From contig NC_087065.1 of assembly GCF_963678635.1 (NCBI RefSeq), positions 52,769,858 through 52,829,857 of the forward strand: a stretch of 60,000 nt of DNA, written 5' to 3'. Below are positions 18,748 to 28,800 of this stretch, piece after piece. The first letter of the stretch is position 1; each line of letters opens with the position of its first letter. The notes below the pieces were generated by a model that had not been told where the DNA came from, did no database searches, and saw nothing but the letters and a program-made list of their open reading frames with translations. The stretch is from Symsagittifera roscoffensis (Eukaryota > Xenacoelomorpha > Acoela > Convolutidae). The position numbers and the translations under genes were made by a program.

Positions 18748-18816
18748 TAGCCTGGTGATAACAAATATGCTTGGGACGGCAAAGATCGTGGGTTCGAATC
18801 TGACCAGGACCATTTT
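18748..18816 (+). repeat. tRNA-like segment, copy-B duplicate of 14,598
   Basis: Identical in the B box and flanks to the copy at 14,598-14,667. It arose by the 4-kb tandem duplication and not by independent insertion. Confidence 0.5.
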
Positions 18817-19277
18817 TTCAAAAGGTAAATATTCTGGTTCAAAAAAATTTCGGTCTATTATTTGTCTGCTTATATTTTTTCGGCTTAGGTGCCAGATCTA
18901 AGAATCATTTATTTCAGCTGTAAAAATTTATCACTGCAGATGTTTAAAGCATTTTAAAAAACGGGGCCAAATCCAAAAGTTCGTTTTTACATTGGTTGTA
19001 ATTTAACCAGCTCGATTTAAAAAAAAATTCATTATTTTCATTTTGCCTTTTTTAGGCTTTATAGTTTTGGGTTTCATTAGTATCGACTTAGTGGCCTTTT
19101 ATTGCTTCGTTAGGACTGAAAAAAGGTGTTTTAAGCGTGTGCGTGCTCTGAGGGGAAAATGGTATTAACATTTTTCATAAGTAAAGAGTTTTAAATTTCT
19201 TTTCGGCATGAGGTGTTTCTGCTCAGGTTTTTTCGGCTTTGTTACCGCTTGGATATTATAAATTGAAATCCGATCAC

Positions 19278-19353
19278 CCATCTGGCGTAGAGGTAAAACA
19301 ACAGCTTGAAACGGCAAGGGCTTGAAGTTCAAATCCAGCCGGGCTCTTTTTTT
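19278..19353 (+). repeat. tRNA-like segment, copy-B duplicate of 15,127
   Basis: Same A box, B box and terminal T run as 15,127-15,203. It arose by the tandem duplication. Confidence 0.5.
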
Positions 19354-19984
19354 GCAAACTAGAGTTGTGCTTTTTCGGAATATCGTCCGTGTGTTGGTTT
19401 TTGTCCCCTAGTTCCCTTAGCTCGATGTCTGTTTATTTTTGTTGGCTTGATTCCCGTAGCTCGATGGTTCAGCTTTATTCCCAGTTACTGTGCCGATAAA
19501 GCCCTGGAGTTCGATTTCAGTTGAGACCTGTTTTTCTTGCACATAGAAAATGTTGGCTAATTTAGATTGTCTTTGCTTATTTTTGTCTGCTTAGTTCCGC
19601 AGAAAGGATTTTGTTTGAAAACTTGGCTCTGTTTAGCATTCTCAAAGCTCTTTTTAGAGTTTCTAATGTTGCAGGCAGTTTTCGAATATTTTAGGCTTTT
19701 GTTGCTATTTGTATTAAAAAAAAAGATTTTTTCTTATTTTTTTTCCGTTTGATTTTAATCATAGCTCAGCCTCGCCTCTGTGTATAAAATTTGCAACCTC
19801 TATACCAATTCGAGAATCGGTAAATTTTTTAAAACTAAAGGCTTCGTTTCAACAAGACTTACAGTGCATTTGATTAGAGATTTAACGACGATTTTCAAAA
19901 GCTCGTCGATATGGTACTCATAAACGGTCAGCAAATTTTTATTTTTTACAAATATCTTCACGCTGGTCCTGTCAATTTCAAAAA

Positions 19985-21300
19985 ATTCAATGGTAATCTA
20001 TTATATATTTAAATGCGGGCTTCACTATCTTGCCATGTTTAAGCTCACTCCACGTATTTTTTTTGCATGTTTAACCAAAGAATTTTTTCAAGTTTAAGCT
20101 ATATCGTATATTGCAAGTGTTAAGATTTTTCCGATTTTCCTGTTTGCATTCAACTTTTATTTCACCAAGTTTGAAATTAGCTACCCACTAGTGGGATTTT
20201 GTGAAATTTTACCCGGGTGTTGCGATTTTGGCCTCCATATATGAGTAACTATATACATTTAGGCTACGAAATACAGCAATTTTTGAGATTTATCAAAAAT
20301 TTCTAGAAAATTTTAAAAAAATTTCTGCAAATTTGAAATTCTCAACTCTGTAGTTGGGGGCTGTCAGGGTACTCTCTGGGGTTGCTAATCTTGCCTTCAA
20401 ATCTCATTTCTCAAATCCTTTACTTTTCGAGATATGACGTTTTTTTAATGGTTTTGTCAAAATTTTTCAAACTTCGAAAATCTAATTCCTGTAATTGGAA
20501 ACTGTGAGGGTACTCTCAGGAGTTGCGAATCTTGCCTCTGAATATGACTGCTCAAATCCTTGTATTTTTCGAGATTTGGCGTTTTTTAGATTTGACGTTT
20601 TTTTGACGTTTCTCATCTCTATAGCGAATCGTGCCTTCAAGTATTACTGCTCAAATCTTGTTCGTTTTCCAGGTATGACGTTTTATGTGATTTTCTTTCA
20701 AAAACTTTTCAGAAAACTCGAACTCTTTTTTCAAAAATTGAACCTAATTTTTTTACTTGGGGCTGTCAAAGTACTGTCAGGGGTTGTGAATCTTGCCTCC
20801 AAATATGACTGCTCAAGTCTTTAAAATTTTGAGAAATGAAGTTTTTTATGGTTTTTGAAGTTACGTTCTCAGAGAATTTAAATTTGAAAAGTTTCTCAAT
20901 TTCAAATTCCTAACCCTTTGGTTGGGTTTTGTGACAATTGCAAATCTTGCGTTCAGGTGCGACTGCTCTCTGTTTTAAGTTTGCGAAATGTTACGTTTCT
21001 TTGTTCATTTTAAATGTTTTCAAATAACTTCTTGTTTTCAAATTTGTTTATGGATCCAGTTTTTTCAAGTTGGATTAATTTTATCAAAATAGTTTCGATC
21101 ATAATTTTATGGTTTTTCAAAGTTTGAATTGAAAAACGAATAAAAAAACTTTGCGAAATATGAAAATGCCAACCCTGTGATTGGGTGCTGTCAAGGTACA
21201 CTCAAAGGATGCAGATCTTATTTCCAATATATGCGATTTTTTATGAGTTGTTAAAGATTCAAAGCACCGGAAGGGGCGTTTCAAGGTAGTTTGTTCTAAA
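19985..21300 (+). mobile_element. Satellite-bearing interspersed element, copy II (with tail)
   Basis: This is the copy-B duplicate of the element at 15,845. It continues into a tail (about 21,193-21,300: ACTCAAAGGATGCAG through TTCAAAGCACCGGAAGG) that is also found at the end of the 57,793 copy. The shared tail outside the duplication shows where the element ends. Confidence 0.65.
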
Positions 21301-22730
21301 ACATCTGGCGAGGTCTCAAATGTTGTTTCAAAGTATAATCTTATTATTGGCGTATCGTTTTATTCTTATCTAATAATTTCTTATACATATTTTAATCAGA
21401 GTAATAAACCTAGCGAGTACTCTTATATAGGTCTAAATATTTTTTTTTTCAGGAAAAAGTATTTAAATTTGTTCAAGCTCAATTTTGATTTTTCGCGGTT
21501 TGAATTTTAGTTTCTGTTTCAGTTCACTTCTTTTCTTTTGTTAAAATGAAGGCAACCTGCTTTATAAAATAACATGATTGAATTCTAGTTTCGAAAATGG
21601 AATTTACTAATTATTGTATTTTCCAGCTTTTCTCAAATGGGGTTCATTTTATCAAGAAAGTGCCGATCATAAATTGTTCTACAAATTCAAAAGTCGAAGG
21701 TTTTTCAAAAAGATTTTTTTTTGTTTCCATGCGTTCATTACTCACTTACATCTGTCAGTTGTCTATGTTAATTTTTTGAATTTTATTCTTTAATTGTCAT
21801 CACCCTTGTCATTAAACGCGGGTATTGCAACAGGTTGCTAGTGTTTTTCCCAGTTAAGTTTCTGAGTTGGAATCTGACTAGGAGCTGATTGTTTTTAACC
21901 GTTAAGTATTCAGTTTCAAATAAAATTTAGGCGTAATTTAGGGAACATCATTCCAGACAACATTGCGAGTAGGAAGCGTTATCAAATCGGAACACTTTTG
22001 TTTTATTGATATGGAAAGCTTTGGGCATTTAATTGAGCCGTCGTCTTTATTTTTTTTTTCAAATTTCCTTAGAAAAAAAATCATTTTCAATTTCATCTAT
22101 TTTTCAAAAAATTATTATCATCTGTTTAGGTTATCGATTTTTTCTGTTGAAAAAAAAATAAAACTGTTTTTGGGCCTGTTTTTTCACTGCTTGATTAATA
22201 CGAACATCAAAAATTTTTTAAACCTCGGTTTTCAAAGCTGGATTTAAATTTTTAAAATGAAAAATAACATCAGCAATTGGTCTGATTTTTTTTACACCTG
22301 TGAGAGCAATTGTATTGCGATCGGGTTCTGGACTTTCCCCATGAATAACTTTGCTCAGATGATTTATCTCACAGCTGAACCCATTAACTCATTACCAGAT
22401 CAATATACCTGTTCAGCAACACAGTTCTGCATAAAAGGGGGGTGACGGTACTTCGTAATATGATGAATAGCTAATAGTTTCATAAGCTTTTATTTAGGTT
22501 CAAATGCTAAATGCTCCGTTGAAGGCTCGCATTGGTCCCAAGTGGGCTTCCAGGGCAATGACCCAAGTACGGATTTCAGGGCCTGTGGAATGCTCGGTTT
22601 GCTCCATCTGACATACTTGGGAGTTGAGCACAGTTCACTGGCGCAAAAAATCTACGAGATGTCTCTTCATTCTACTGCAAATTTTCCTCTTGCAGTTCTT
22701 TCTATTAATTTAACAAAAATTTCAACTAAT
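21125..22730 (+). repeat. Second tandem duplication, copy C (1.6 kb)
   Basis: From TGAATTGAAAAACGAA through the satellite-element tail, repeat sequence and the first 220 bases of the ELMOD3-like final exon, this 1.6-kb block is repeated head-to-tail at 22,731-24,330 with a few percent difference. The right edge lies inside the exon, after the codons for SINLTKI. Confidence 0.9.
21300..22490. other. Intron sequence made of dispersed-repeat blocks (repeated in copy D)
   Basis: This contains blocks of the composite repeat that recurs through the window: AAGGCAACCTGC (compare 13,690, 25,632, 47,026), TTCAAATGGGGTTC and GTATTGCAACAGGTTGC. Open frames of 60-95 codons here are AT-driven and not protein-like. 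No gene seen. Confidence 0.5.
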
Positions 22731-22733
22731 TGA
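22498..22733 (+). pseudogene. Truncated duplicate of the ELMOD3-like final exon
   Basis: This has the same acceptor (TTTATTTAG, AG at 22,496-22,497) and the same reading frame as the real final exon: W, GFQG, DPSTDFR, then SINLTKIS. At the duplication junction it reads TN and stops (TGA 22,731-22,733). Because the acceptor is intact and lies before the real one, exon 1 could be spliced to it. The product would carry the GAP motif but only about half of the ELMO domain. Confidence 0.7.
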
Positions 22734-24330
22734 ATTGAAAAACGAAAAAAAAACTTTGCGAAATATGAAAATGCCAACCCTGTGATTGGGTGCTGTCAAG
22801 GTACACTCAAAGGATGCAGATCTTATTTTCAATATATGCGGTTTTATATGAGTTGTTAAAGATTCAAAGCACCGGAAGGGGCGTTTCAAGGTAGTTTGTT
22901 CTAAAACATCTGGCGATGTCTCAAATGTTGTTTCAAAGTATAATCTTATTATTGGCGTATCTTTTTATTCTTATCTAATAATTTCTTATACATATTTTAA
23001 CAAGAGTAATAAACCTAGCGAGTACTCTTATATAGGTCTAAATATTTTTTTTTTCAGGAAAAAGTATTTAAATTTGTTCAAGCTCAATTTTGATTTTTCG
23101 CGGTTTGAATTTTAGTTTCTGTTTCAGTTCACTTCTTTTCTTTTGTTAAAATGAAGGCAACCTGCTTTATAAAATAACATGATTGAATTCTAGTTTCGAA
23201 AATGGAATTTACTAATTATTGTATTTTCCAGCTTTTCTCAAATGGGGTTCATTTTATCAAGAAAGTGCCGATCATAAATTGTTCTTCAAATTCAAAAGTC
23301 GAAGGTTTTTCAAAAAGATTTTTTTTTGTTTCCATGCGTTCATTACTCACTTACATCTGTCAGTTGTCTATGTTAATTTTTTGAAGTTTGTTCTTCAATT
23401 GTCATCACCCTTGTCATTAAACACGGGTATTGCAACAGGTTGCTAGTGTTTTTCCCAGTTAAGTTTCTGAATTGGAATCTGACTAGGAGCTGATTGTTTT
23501 TAACCGTTAAGTATTCAGTTTCAAATAAAATTTAGGCGTATTAGGGAACATCATTCCAGACAACATTGCGAGTAGGAAGCGTTATCAAATCGGAACACTT
23601 TGGTTTTATTGATATGGAAAGCTTTGGGCATTTAATTGAGCCTTCGTCTTTATTTTTTTTTTCAAATTTCGTTAGAAAAAAAATCATTTTCAATTTCATC
23701 TATTTTTCTTCAAAAAATTATTATCATCTGTTTAGGTTATCGATTTTTTCTGTTGAAAAAAAAATAAAATTGTTTTTGGGCCTGTTTTTTCACTGCTTGA
23801 TTAATACGAACATCAAATTTTTTTTTTAAACATATCGGTTTTCAAAGCTGGATTTAAATTTTTAAAATGAAAAATAACATCAGCAATAGGTCTGATATTT
23901 TTTACACCTGTGAGAGCAATTGTATTGCGATCGTGTTCTGGACTTTCCCCTTGAATAACTTTGCTCAGATGATTTATCTCACAGCTGAACCCATTAACTC
24001 ATTACCAGATCAATATACCTGTTCAGCAACACATAGTTCTGCATAAAATGGGGGTGACGGTACTTCGTAATATGATGAATAGCTAATAGTTTCATAAGCT
24101 TTTATTTAGGTTCAAATGCTAAATGCTCCGTTCAAGGCTCGCATTGGTCCCAAGTGGGCTTCCAGGGCAATGACCCAAGTACGGATTTCAGGGCCTGTGG
24201 AATGCTCGGTTTGCTCCATCTGACATACTTGGGAGTTGAGCACAGTTCACTGGCGCAAAAAATCTACGAGATGTCTCTTCATTCTACTGCAAATTTTCCT
24301 CTTGCAGTTCTTTCTATTAATTTAACAAAA
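22731..24330 (+). repeat. Second tandem duplication, copy D (1.6 kb)
   Basis: This is the head-to-tail copy of 21,125-22,730. Copy D runs into the complete final exon of the ELMOD3-like gene, so it holds the ancestral right edge. The junction with copy C again falls in satellite-type sequence at its left end. Confidence 0.9.
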
Positions 24331-24750
24331 ATATCGTTGCAAGTTTTACGCGAGGAAAAGTTAAATAAAATGTGCAATGCTAGAAAAGATGTTATTGCAC
24401 CCTTCAATGAGTTATTCGTTGCGTTGTGGTCTAATTTTTTCTGTATATGGAGTAAATTGGACAAAACTATTGGGGATTTTGCTTTTGTGCTAAAAGACAT
24501 TGAAGCATCCGCTGGAAGAGACGTGAAAAGTTTCATAGAAAAACACTCGAGCGTGAAGATACACGAATTGGGCGAAAATGGTGAAAAACGGACTGAAGAC
24601 AAAGTGTCGGTAGATAAATCGGCGACAGCTTCTAAAAACAAATACGCAATTACGGGAACGGCTGATGCAATAGATTCCAAAGAGGTTTCAAAGAAAGACG
24701 ATAACGGCGAGCTTAATTTTATAGGAGTTGATGAGCTGACTCCAATCTAA
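24110..24750 (+). CDS. ELMOD3: ELMO domain-containing protein 3-like, final coding exon
   Basis: The acceptor TTTATTTAG ends at 24,109 and phase 1 completes the Ser codon of exon 1. The exon carries the ELMO core: W373-x3-GFQ-x3-P-x-TDFR (Arg388), then helices through about residue 490. It matches the ELMOD3 pattern of W, GFQG, DP-TD-R and LLHL, followed by SINLTKI and LREE. The Arg proposed as the catalytic arginine of the ELMOD GAP motif is present, but the following Gly of the family motif RGxG is Ala here (RACG). The last ~75 residues are charged and low-complexity. The stop is TAA at 24,748. A partial copy of the first 230 bases lies at 22,498-22,730 with its own acceptor. Confidence 0.8.
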
Positions 24751-24893
24751 ACTCTTTTAAATCTGAACTATTTATCTCTGCTAGCGCGTGCCTTTTGAAA
24801 GTAATTTCAATGTACAAATTTAGACTGTAAAATTTCTGTAAACTATGTGTATATGTATTTTGTAAATTTGAAAATTTTTCATATCAAGTCTCC

Positions 24894-24899
24894 AATAAA
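24894..24899 (+). promoter_or_regulatory. Polyadenylation signal AATAAA of the ELMOD3-like gene
   Basis: A canonical AATAAA lies about 145 bases after the stop codon on the coding strand, at a reasonable distance for a short 3' UTR. Confidence 0.6.
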
Positions 24900-26740
24900 T
24901 CTTAGCTAGAAAAAATTCTGGTCTTCTAGAAGCCGCATCGGACTTAGAAAGCCAGTTGAACAGATTGCGGGTAAAAGAACAGTGAACTCGGCTGTTTTGG
25001 TGGGTTTTTCTTTCCTCCTTAAGAAATCGTTAGGGGCTGAGTTATTGCATACTTGTGTCGTTATTGTGGCCAGGGTAATTTCTTCGTAGTTTAATTGTAC
25101 TTGTTTGTTTTCTGTTCTTGTGCATTAAAAGGCTGATATAAGTCAGCTCAAATTTTTTCTTCTAAAGGAAACGTTATCAGGCGCCTAAAGGAAACGTTAT
25201 CTTCCACCTCAAAATGGTATATATTGGCGCCCTTTTTTGAATGTCACCAAAAACAGATTTCTCAAAGTGGAGACCCTTTGGGTCGGCAGGGGGTCGAAAA
25301 TCTGAGAGGAGGGGGGGGGGGCTTCCGCACCCGCTAACTCTGCCCCTGGTTGAAACTATATTTTAATATCGCACTCTTTCACAACACGTTTTTCAAAGAC
25401 GAATTTTATCTGAAAATTGATTTCTTGTTGTCTCGGGTTCTTCCCTATCTCTTGACCAAGACGTTTGCAGGTTTTGTGATGCAATAAGAATGCGATAATG
25501 GGCGTATTTGAGCAGAAGAGCATTTTTCAACTTAATTGTTTTCTCTTTTTAACTCAACCGGAACATAGTGCAATATTCCTAGGCATTGAGTCGCAAATAA
25601 AAGTAGTGCTCTTTTGGTGGAACTTTGTTAAAAGGAAGGCAAAATCGAACAGCGAAAGTGTAAAGGTCACGAAAAACGTGATCGACTTATCACGCTGACG
25701 ATTAGCTAGCGTTATTAAATCGGTATTAGACTTTTTTCTGGTTAACAACTAGTTTAACAAACTCAGTTGGCATGTCTGCTGTGATGGAATGCCCGGAAAA
25801 TAATGTTTTGAGCATCCATGTGTTTAAATACCTGTTTCATTCGCATTTTTGTTATCGCTTTCAAAAGAAATATTTTTTTTTCGCTGATTGTTTTCGTTTT
25901 TTTCCACATTTGTTTTCTTAGGCTTTAATGGTTTCGGCTGATATTGTATTTTTTTGTCTCAAAAATCGTCATATGAAGGGTCTAAGTATTATTACTCTGG
26001 CAACTGTTTTTTTCGGCTTCTTTCTTTTAATATCAACCATTTCGAGACAAATGAAATAAACAATGTTTTTTTTCGTTGTTTTGAAATTTAAATTCGAATT
26101 AGTGGCTTTTGTCTCATTTTTTCGGCTTGCTTCCGTTCTCTTCTTTGATGTATTGCAAGTGATGCCAACTGTTTCGAAAGTAGAATTTATTCTTCAGATT
26201 TTGAGCCAAATGAAAAAATTATTTATGGATCCAGTTTTCTCAAGTTTGGTTAATTTTATCAAAATAGGTTCGATCATAAGTTGTCCTTGAAATTCAAAGA
26301 GCTTGAAGGCCATTTTTTTGAAATTTAAAAGGTTAGATTTTTTCAAATCAATTTGTGCGTTTTTTCTCTGTCTTTTTTGGGTTAATTGACTCTTTTCCAA
26401 CTGTCTGTTAGCTATGTTTTTTAAAACTATTTCTTTGAGATACTTCGGAAACTTTTTGCAGAAAGTTTTTCTCATAAGCTAATTAACCGGTGTTCAAAAA
26501 ACAGTGCCGGTGGACAGACAGGCGTGTAACTCCTCTACGTGCCTGCATATTCCGCCAGCCTCTTTTGACTTTGCCGCTTGTTACACTGTCGTCGAAAATT
26601 TCAGCGGTGAGAATTGTTGACCGATTTTTACACTTGCCCGATTAAGTATCTTGTAATCGGGAACTAGGCTTTTTTTAACCGTAAATAATGTTTCTTACAA
26701 ATCTTACTTGCTTCATTGTTGAACCTTAATAACTTCCAGG
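24900..26740. other. Intergenic repeat-rich sequence
   Basis: Near 25,270-25,345 a G-rich segment (a run of twelve G) sits beside TTCCGCACCCGCTAACTC, with the look of an old element end. A 15-base direct repeat, AAAGGAAACGTTATC, occurs at about 25,165 and 25,188. From 25,600 on there are blocks of the composite tRNA-like repeat. No convincing ORF. Confidence 0.4.
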
Positions 26741-26748
26741 TTTGTTCC

Positions 26749-26821
26749 CACCTGCCCTAGTGGTAACGTGGTCGACTCTAAGTTCTGGGGGTCGAGTCCC
26801 GGCTGGATCTTGTTTTTTTTT
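26749..26821 (+). repeat. tRNA-like segment with A box, B box and T run
   Basis: TGCCCTAGTGGTAACG matches an A box and GGGGTCGAGTCCC a B box, with TCTTGTTTTTTTTT after it. The same segment recurs at 50,547 and, more decayed, at 27,482, 35,800 and 51,940. It is tRNA-derived and does not fold as a full tRNA. Confidence 0.55.
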
Positions 26822-27544
26822 CAGCATGTATGAAATTGAATTTTTTTCGGTAAAAATTGAATTGTCGGACTTTCGTTTGTCTGCTCAATTTTCGGCTAAG
26901 GTGCCACATACCGTTTTTTTTCTGTGCTAAAAGCAAGTATCATGGCACTAACTACAGTTGATCATTGTAGTTTCAGGGTTGATTTAGTGAAGTAATACAA
27001 CATCAATTTTTTTCGGTTCAACTGGTGTCTGCTCAAAGATTATCGGCTTTGTTTCAGGAAATTTCTTTGAAAAGGCTTTGTTTTCCCTATATCGGGAAAC
27101 TGCCCTATGATCCACTTGGTTTCCTTGCGTTTTTGTCAAGGGAATTGAAACGCAACTAGGTACTAGAGTTTTACCCGTTACAAACTAACGATGGCGGTAA
27201 GTGCATAGAATAACGAAACTTATAAATATTAATTGATTGTTCGATGTGGGCTTTCTTTTTGCCGGCTTGTTAAAGTGATATGATATGGTTCATGAAGCTT
27301 CCATCATATAATGAAGATATTTATATAGGTCGTGATGAACATTTTTCGTTTTAATTAAGAAAGTCTTATAGTTTGTCTCAAATTTGATTTTTCGTGGTTT
27401 GATTTTCGGGTTTTTCTGTTCAAGTTCTTATATAGGCAAACTCTTATATAGGTCGTGATGATTTTCTTTTGTTATTTTTGTCTAAAGTCTGGGGTTCAAA
27501 ACCCGGCCGGATCTTGTTTTTTTTCTACGTCTCAAATTGAATTT

Positions 27545-28385
27545 TTTTCAATCTATCTATCTATTATTTAATTGGCGTTTCACGTGACACATGTTTAAGA
27601 AGTCCCTATGTTGACGTGTTTAAGAAGTCCCTATTTTTGCATGTTTAAGTTTTTTCAACGTATTATTTTTTTGCATATTTAACGAAATTGTTTTTGCACG
27701 TTTAAGCTATACCGTAGGTTAAAATGCTTAAGAAATTTCATTTGGCTCATGTTTAAGTCTGTTGGTCTGTTTAAGGCCAAAAAATTGCAAGATTTGAAAA
27801 TTTTATATATACATACGTTGTATGCGTTCCTATATATTGGGGTGCTGTTAAGTACATTTAGGGGTTGCAAATCTGGCGTTCAAGTATGACTGCTCAAATC
27901 CTTATATTGTTCGAGAATGGCGCTTTTATGATTTTCTATTTTTTTTTGTCAAAAAACCTGGAAAGAAAAACCCAACCGAACTGGAATTTCTCAACCCTAT
28001 AGTGGGGGTGCTATCAGGGTATATTCCGGGGTTGCAAATTTGGCGTCCAAGTGTGACTGCTCAAATCCTTTAATTTTTCGAGATATGGCGTTTTTATGTA
28101 GTTTTTTTTTCAAAAAACATAGATATTAAAAAACTAACCGAACTTCAATTTCTCAACCCTATAGTGGGGTGCTGTTAGGTTACATTCAAAAGTTGCAAAT
28201 CTGGAGTCTAACTATGACTGCTCAAATCCTTTTGGTTTTCGAGATACGGCGTTTTTTATGATTTTTTCATGTTTTTTTTTTCAAAAAAATTTAGATACAA
28301 AAAACTAACCGAACTTGAATTTCTGAACCCTATAGTGGGGTGCTGTCAGGGTATATTCAGGAGTTGCAAATCTGGCGTCCAAAAG
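27545..28385 (+). mobile_element. Satellite-bearing interspersed element, copy III
   Basis: This starts at a (TCTA)n tract, then a leader with repeated GTTTAAGAAGTCCCTAT, then about four monomers with CCCTATAGTGGGGTGCTGTCAG, GACTGCTCAAATCCTT and TCGAGATATGGCG blocks. It breaks off at about 28,382 into another repeat. It is more diverged than the copies in the ELMOD3-like intron. Confidence 0.6.
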
Positions 28386-28639
28386 TTGAATTGTCAGACT
28401 TTCGTTTGTCTGCTCATATACCTTTTTTTCTGCGCTGAAAGCAAGTTTTATGGTACTTACAAGTGTTGATCATTGCAGTTTCAGGGGTCATCTAAAACTT
28501 TTTGAGTTTTTAGAAAATCATTGTTTTTCGACTAAACGGGTGTCTGCTCAAAGATTATCGGCTTTTTTCCGCTTTTTAAGTTTTTTCCGTTGCACATTTA
28601 ATAATCAAATATTTGCTTGGCGTGTATGCTTAGAACAAA

Positions 28640-28800
28640 CTTTTATCGAGACATATGAAAATTTTGGTAGACCTAGTTTTTTCAACAGTTCTTATTTTTT
28701 CGACTTCACGTTTTTTTATATTTGTTTTGTATACTGGTTTTGTATATTTCGTTTCTTTTTCTCAAAATTATTCCTTCTAAATCTGAAATTTTTTTTTTGC
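28640..28800. repeat. Inverted arm flanking the 460-bp array
   Basis: This segment (CTCAAAATTATTCCTTCTAAAT and neighbours) is the diverged reverse complement of sequence just after the first hairpin (about 28,975-29,060). The first unit therefore sits inside a wider inverted repeat, consistent with an original foldback element whose right part was then multiplied. Confidence 0.55.

Larger units (their letters stand above)
17045..21192 (+). repeat. Tandem segmental duplication, copy B (4.15 kb)
   Basis: This is the second copy of 12,621-17,044 in the same order: exon fragment, intron start, tRNA-like sequences, then leader and satellite array. At its end the sequence runs on past GGGTGCTGTC into AAGGTACACTC, the tail of the satellite-bearing element, which copy A lacks. 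Copy B therefore probably preserves the original right-hand junction and copy A the original left-hand one. Confidence 0.9.

Noticed and set aside
16343-20824. Open frames of 100-110 codons in the satellite-like arrays
   Set aside because: They fall in diverged tandem monomers, change between copies and lack conserved starts or stops.
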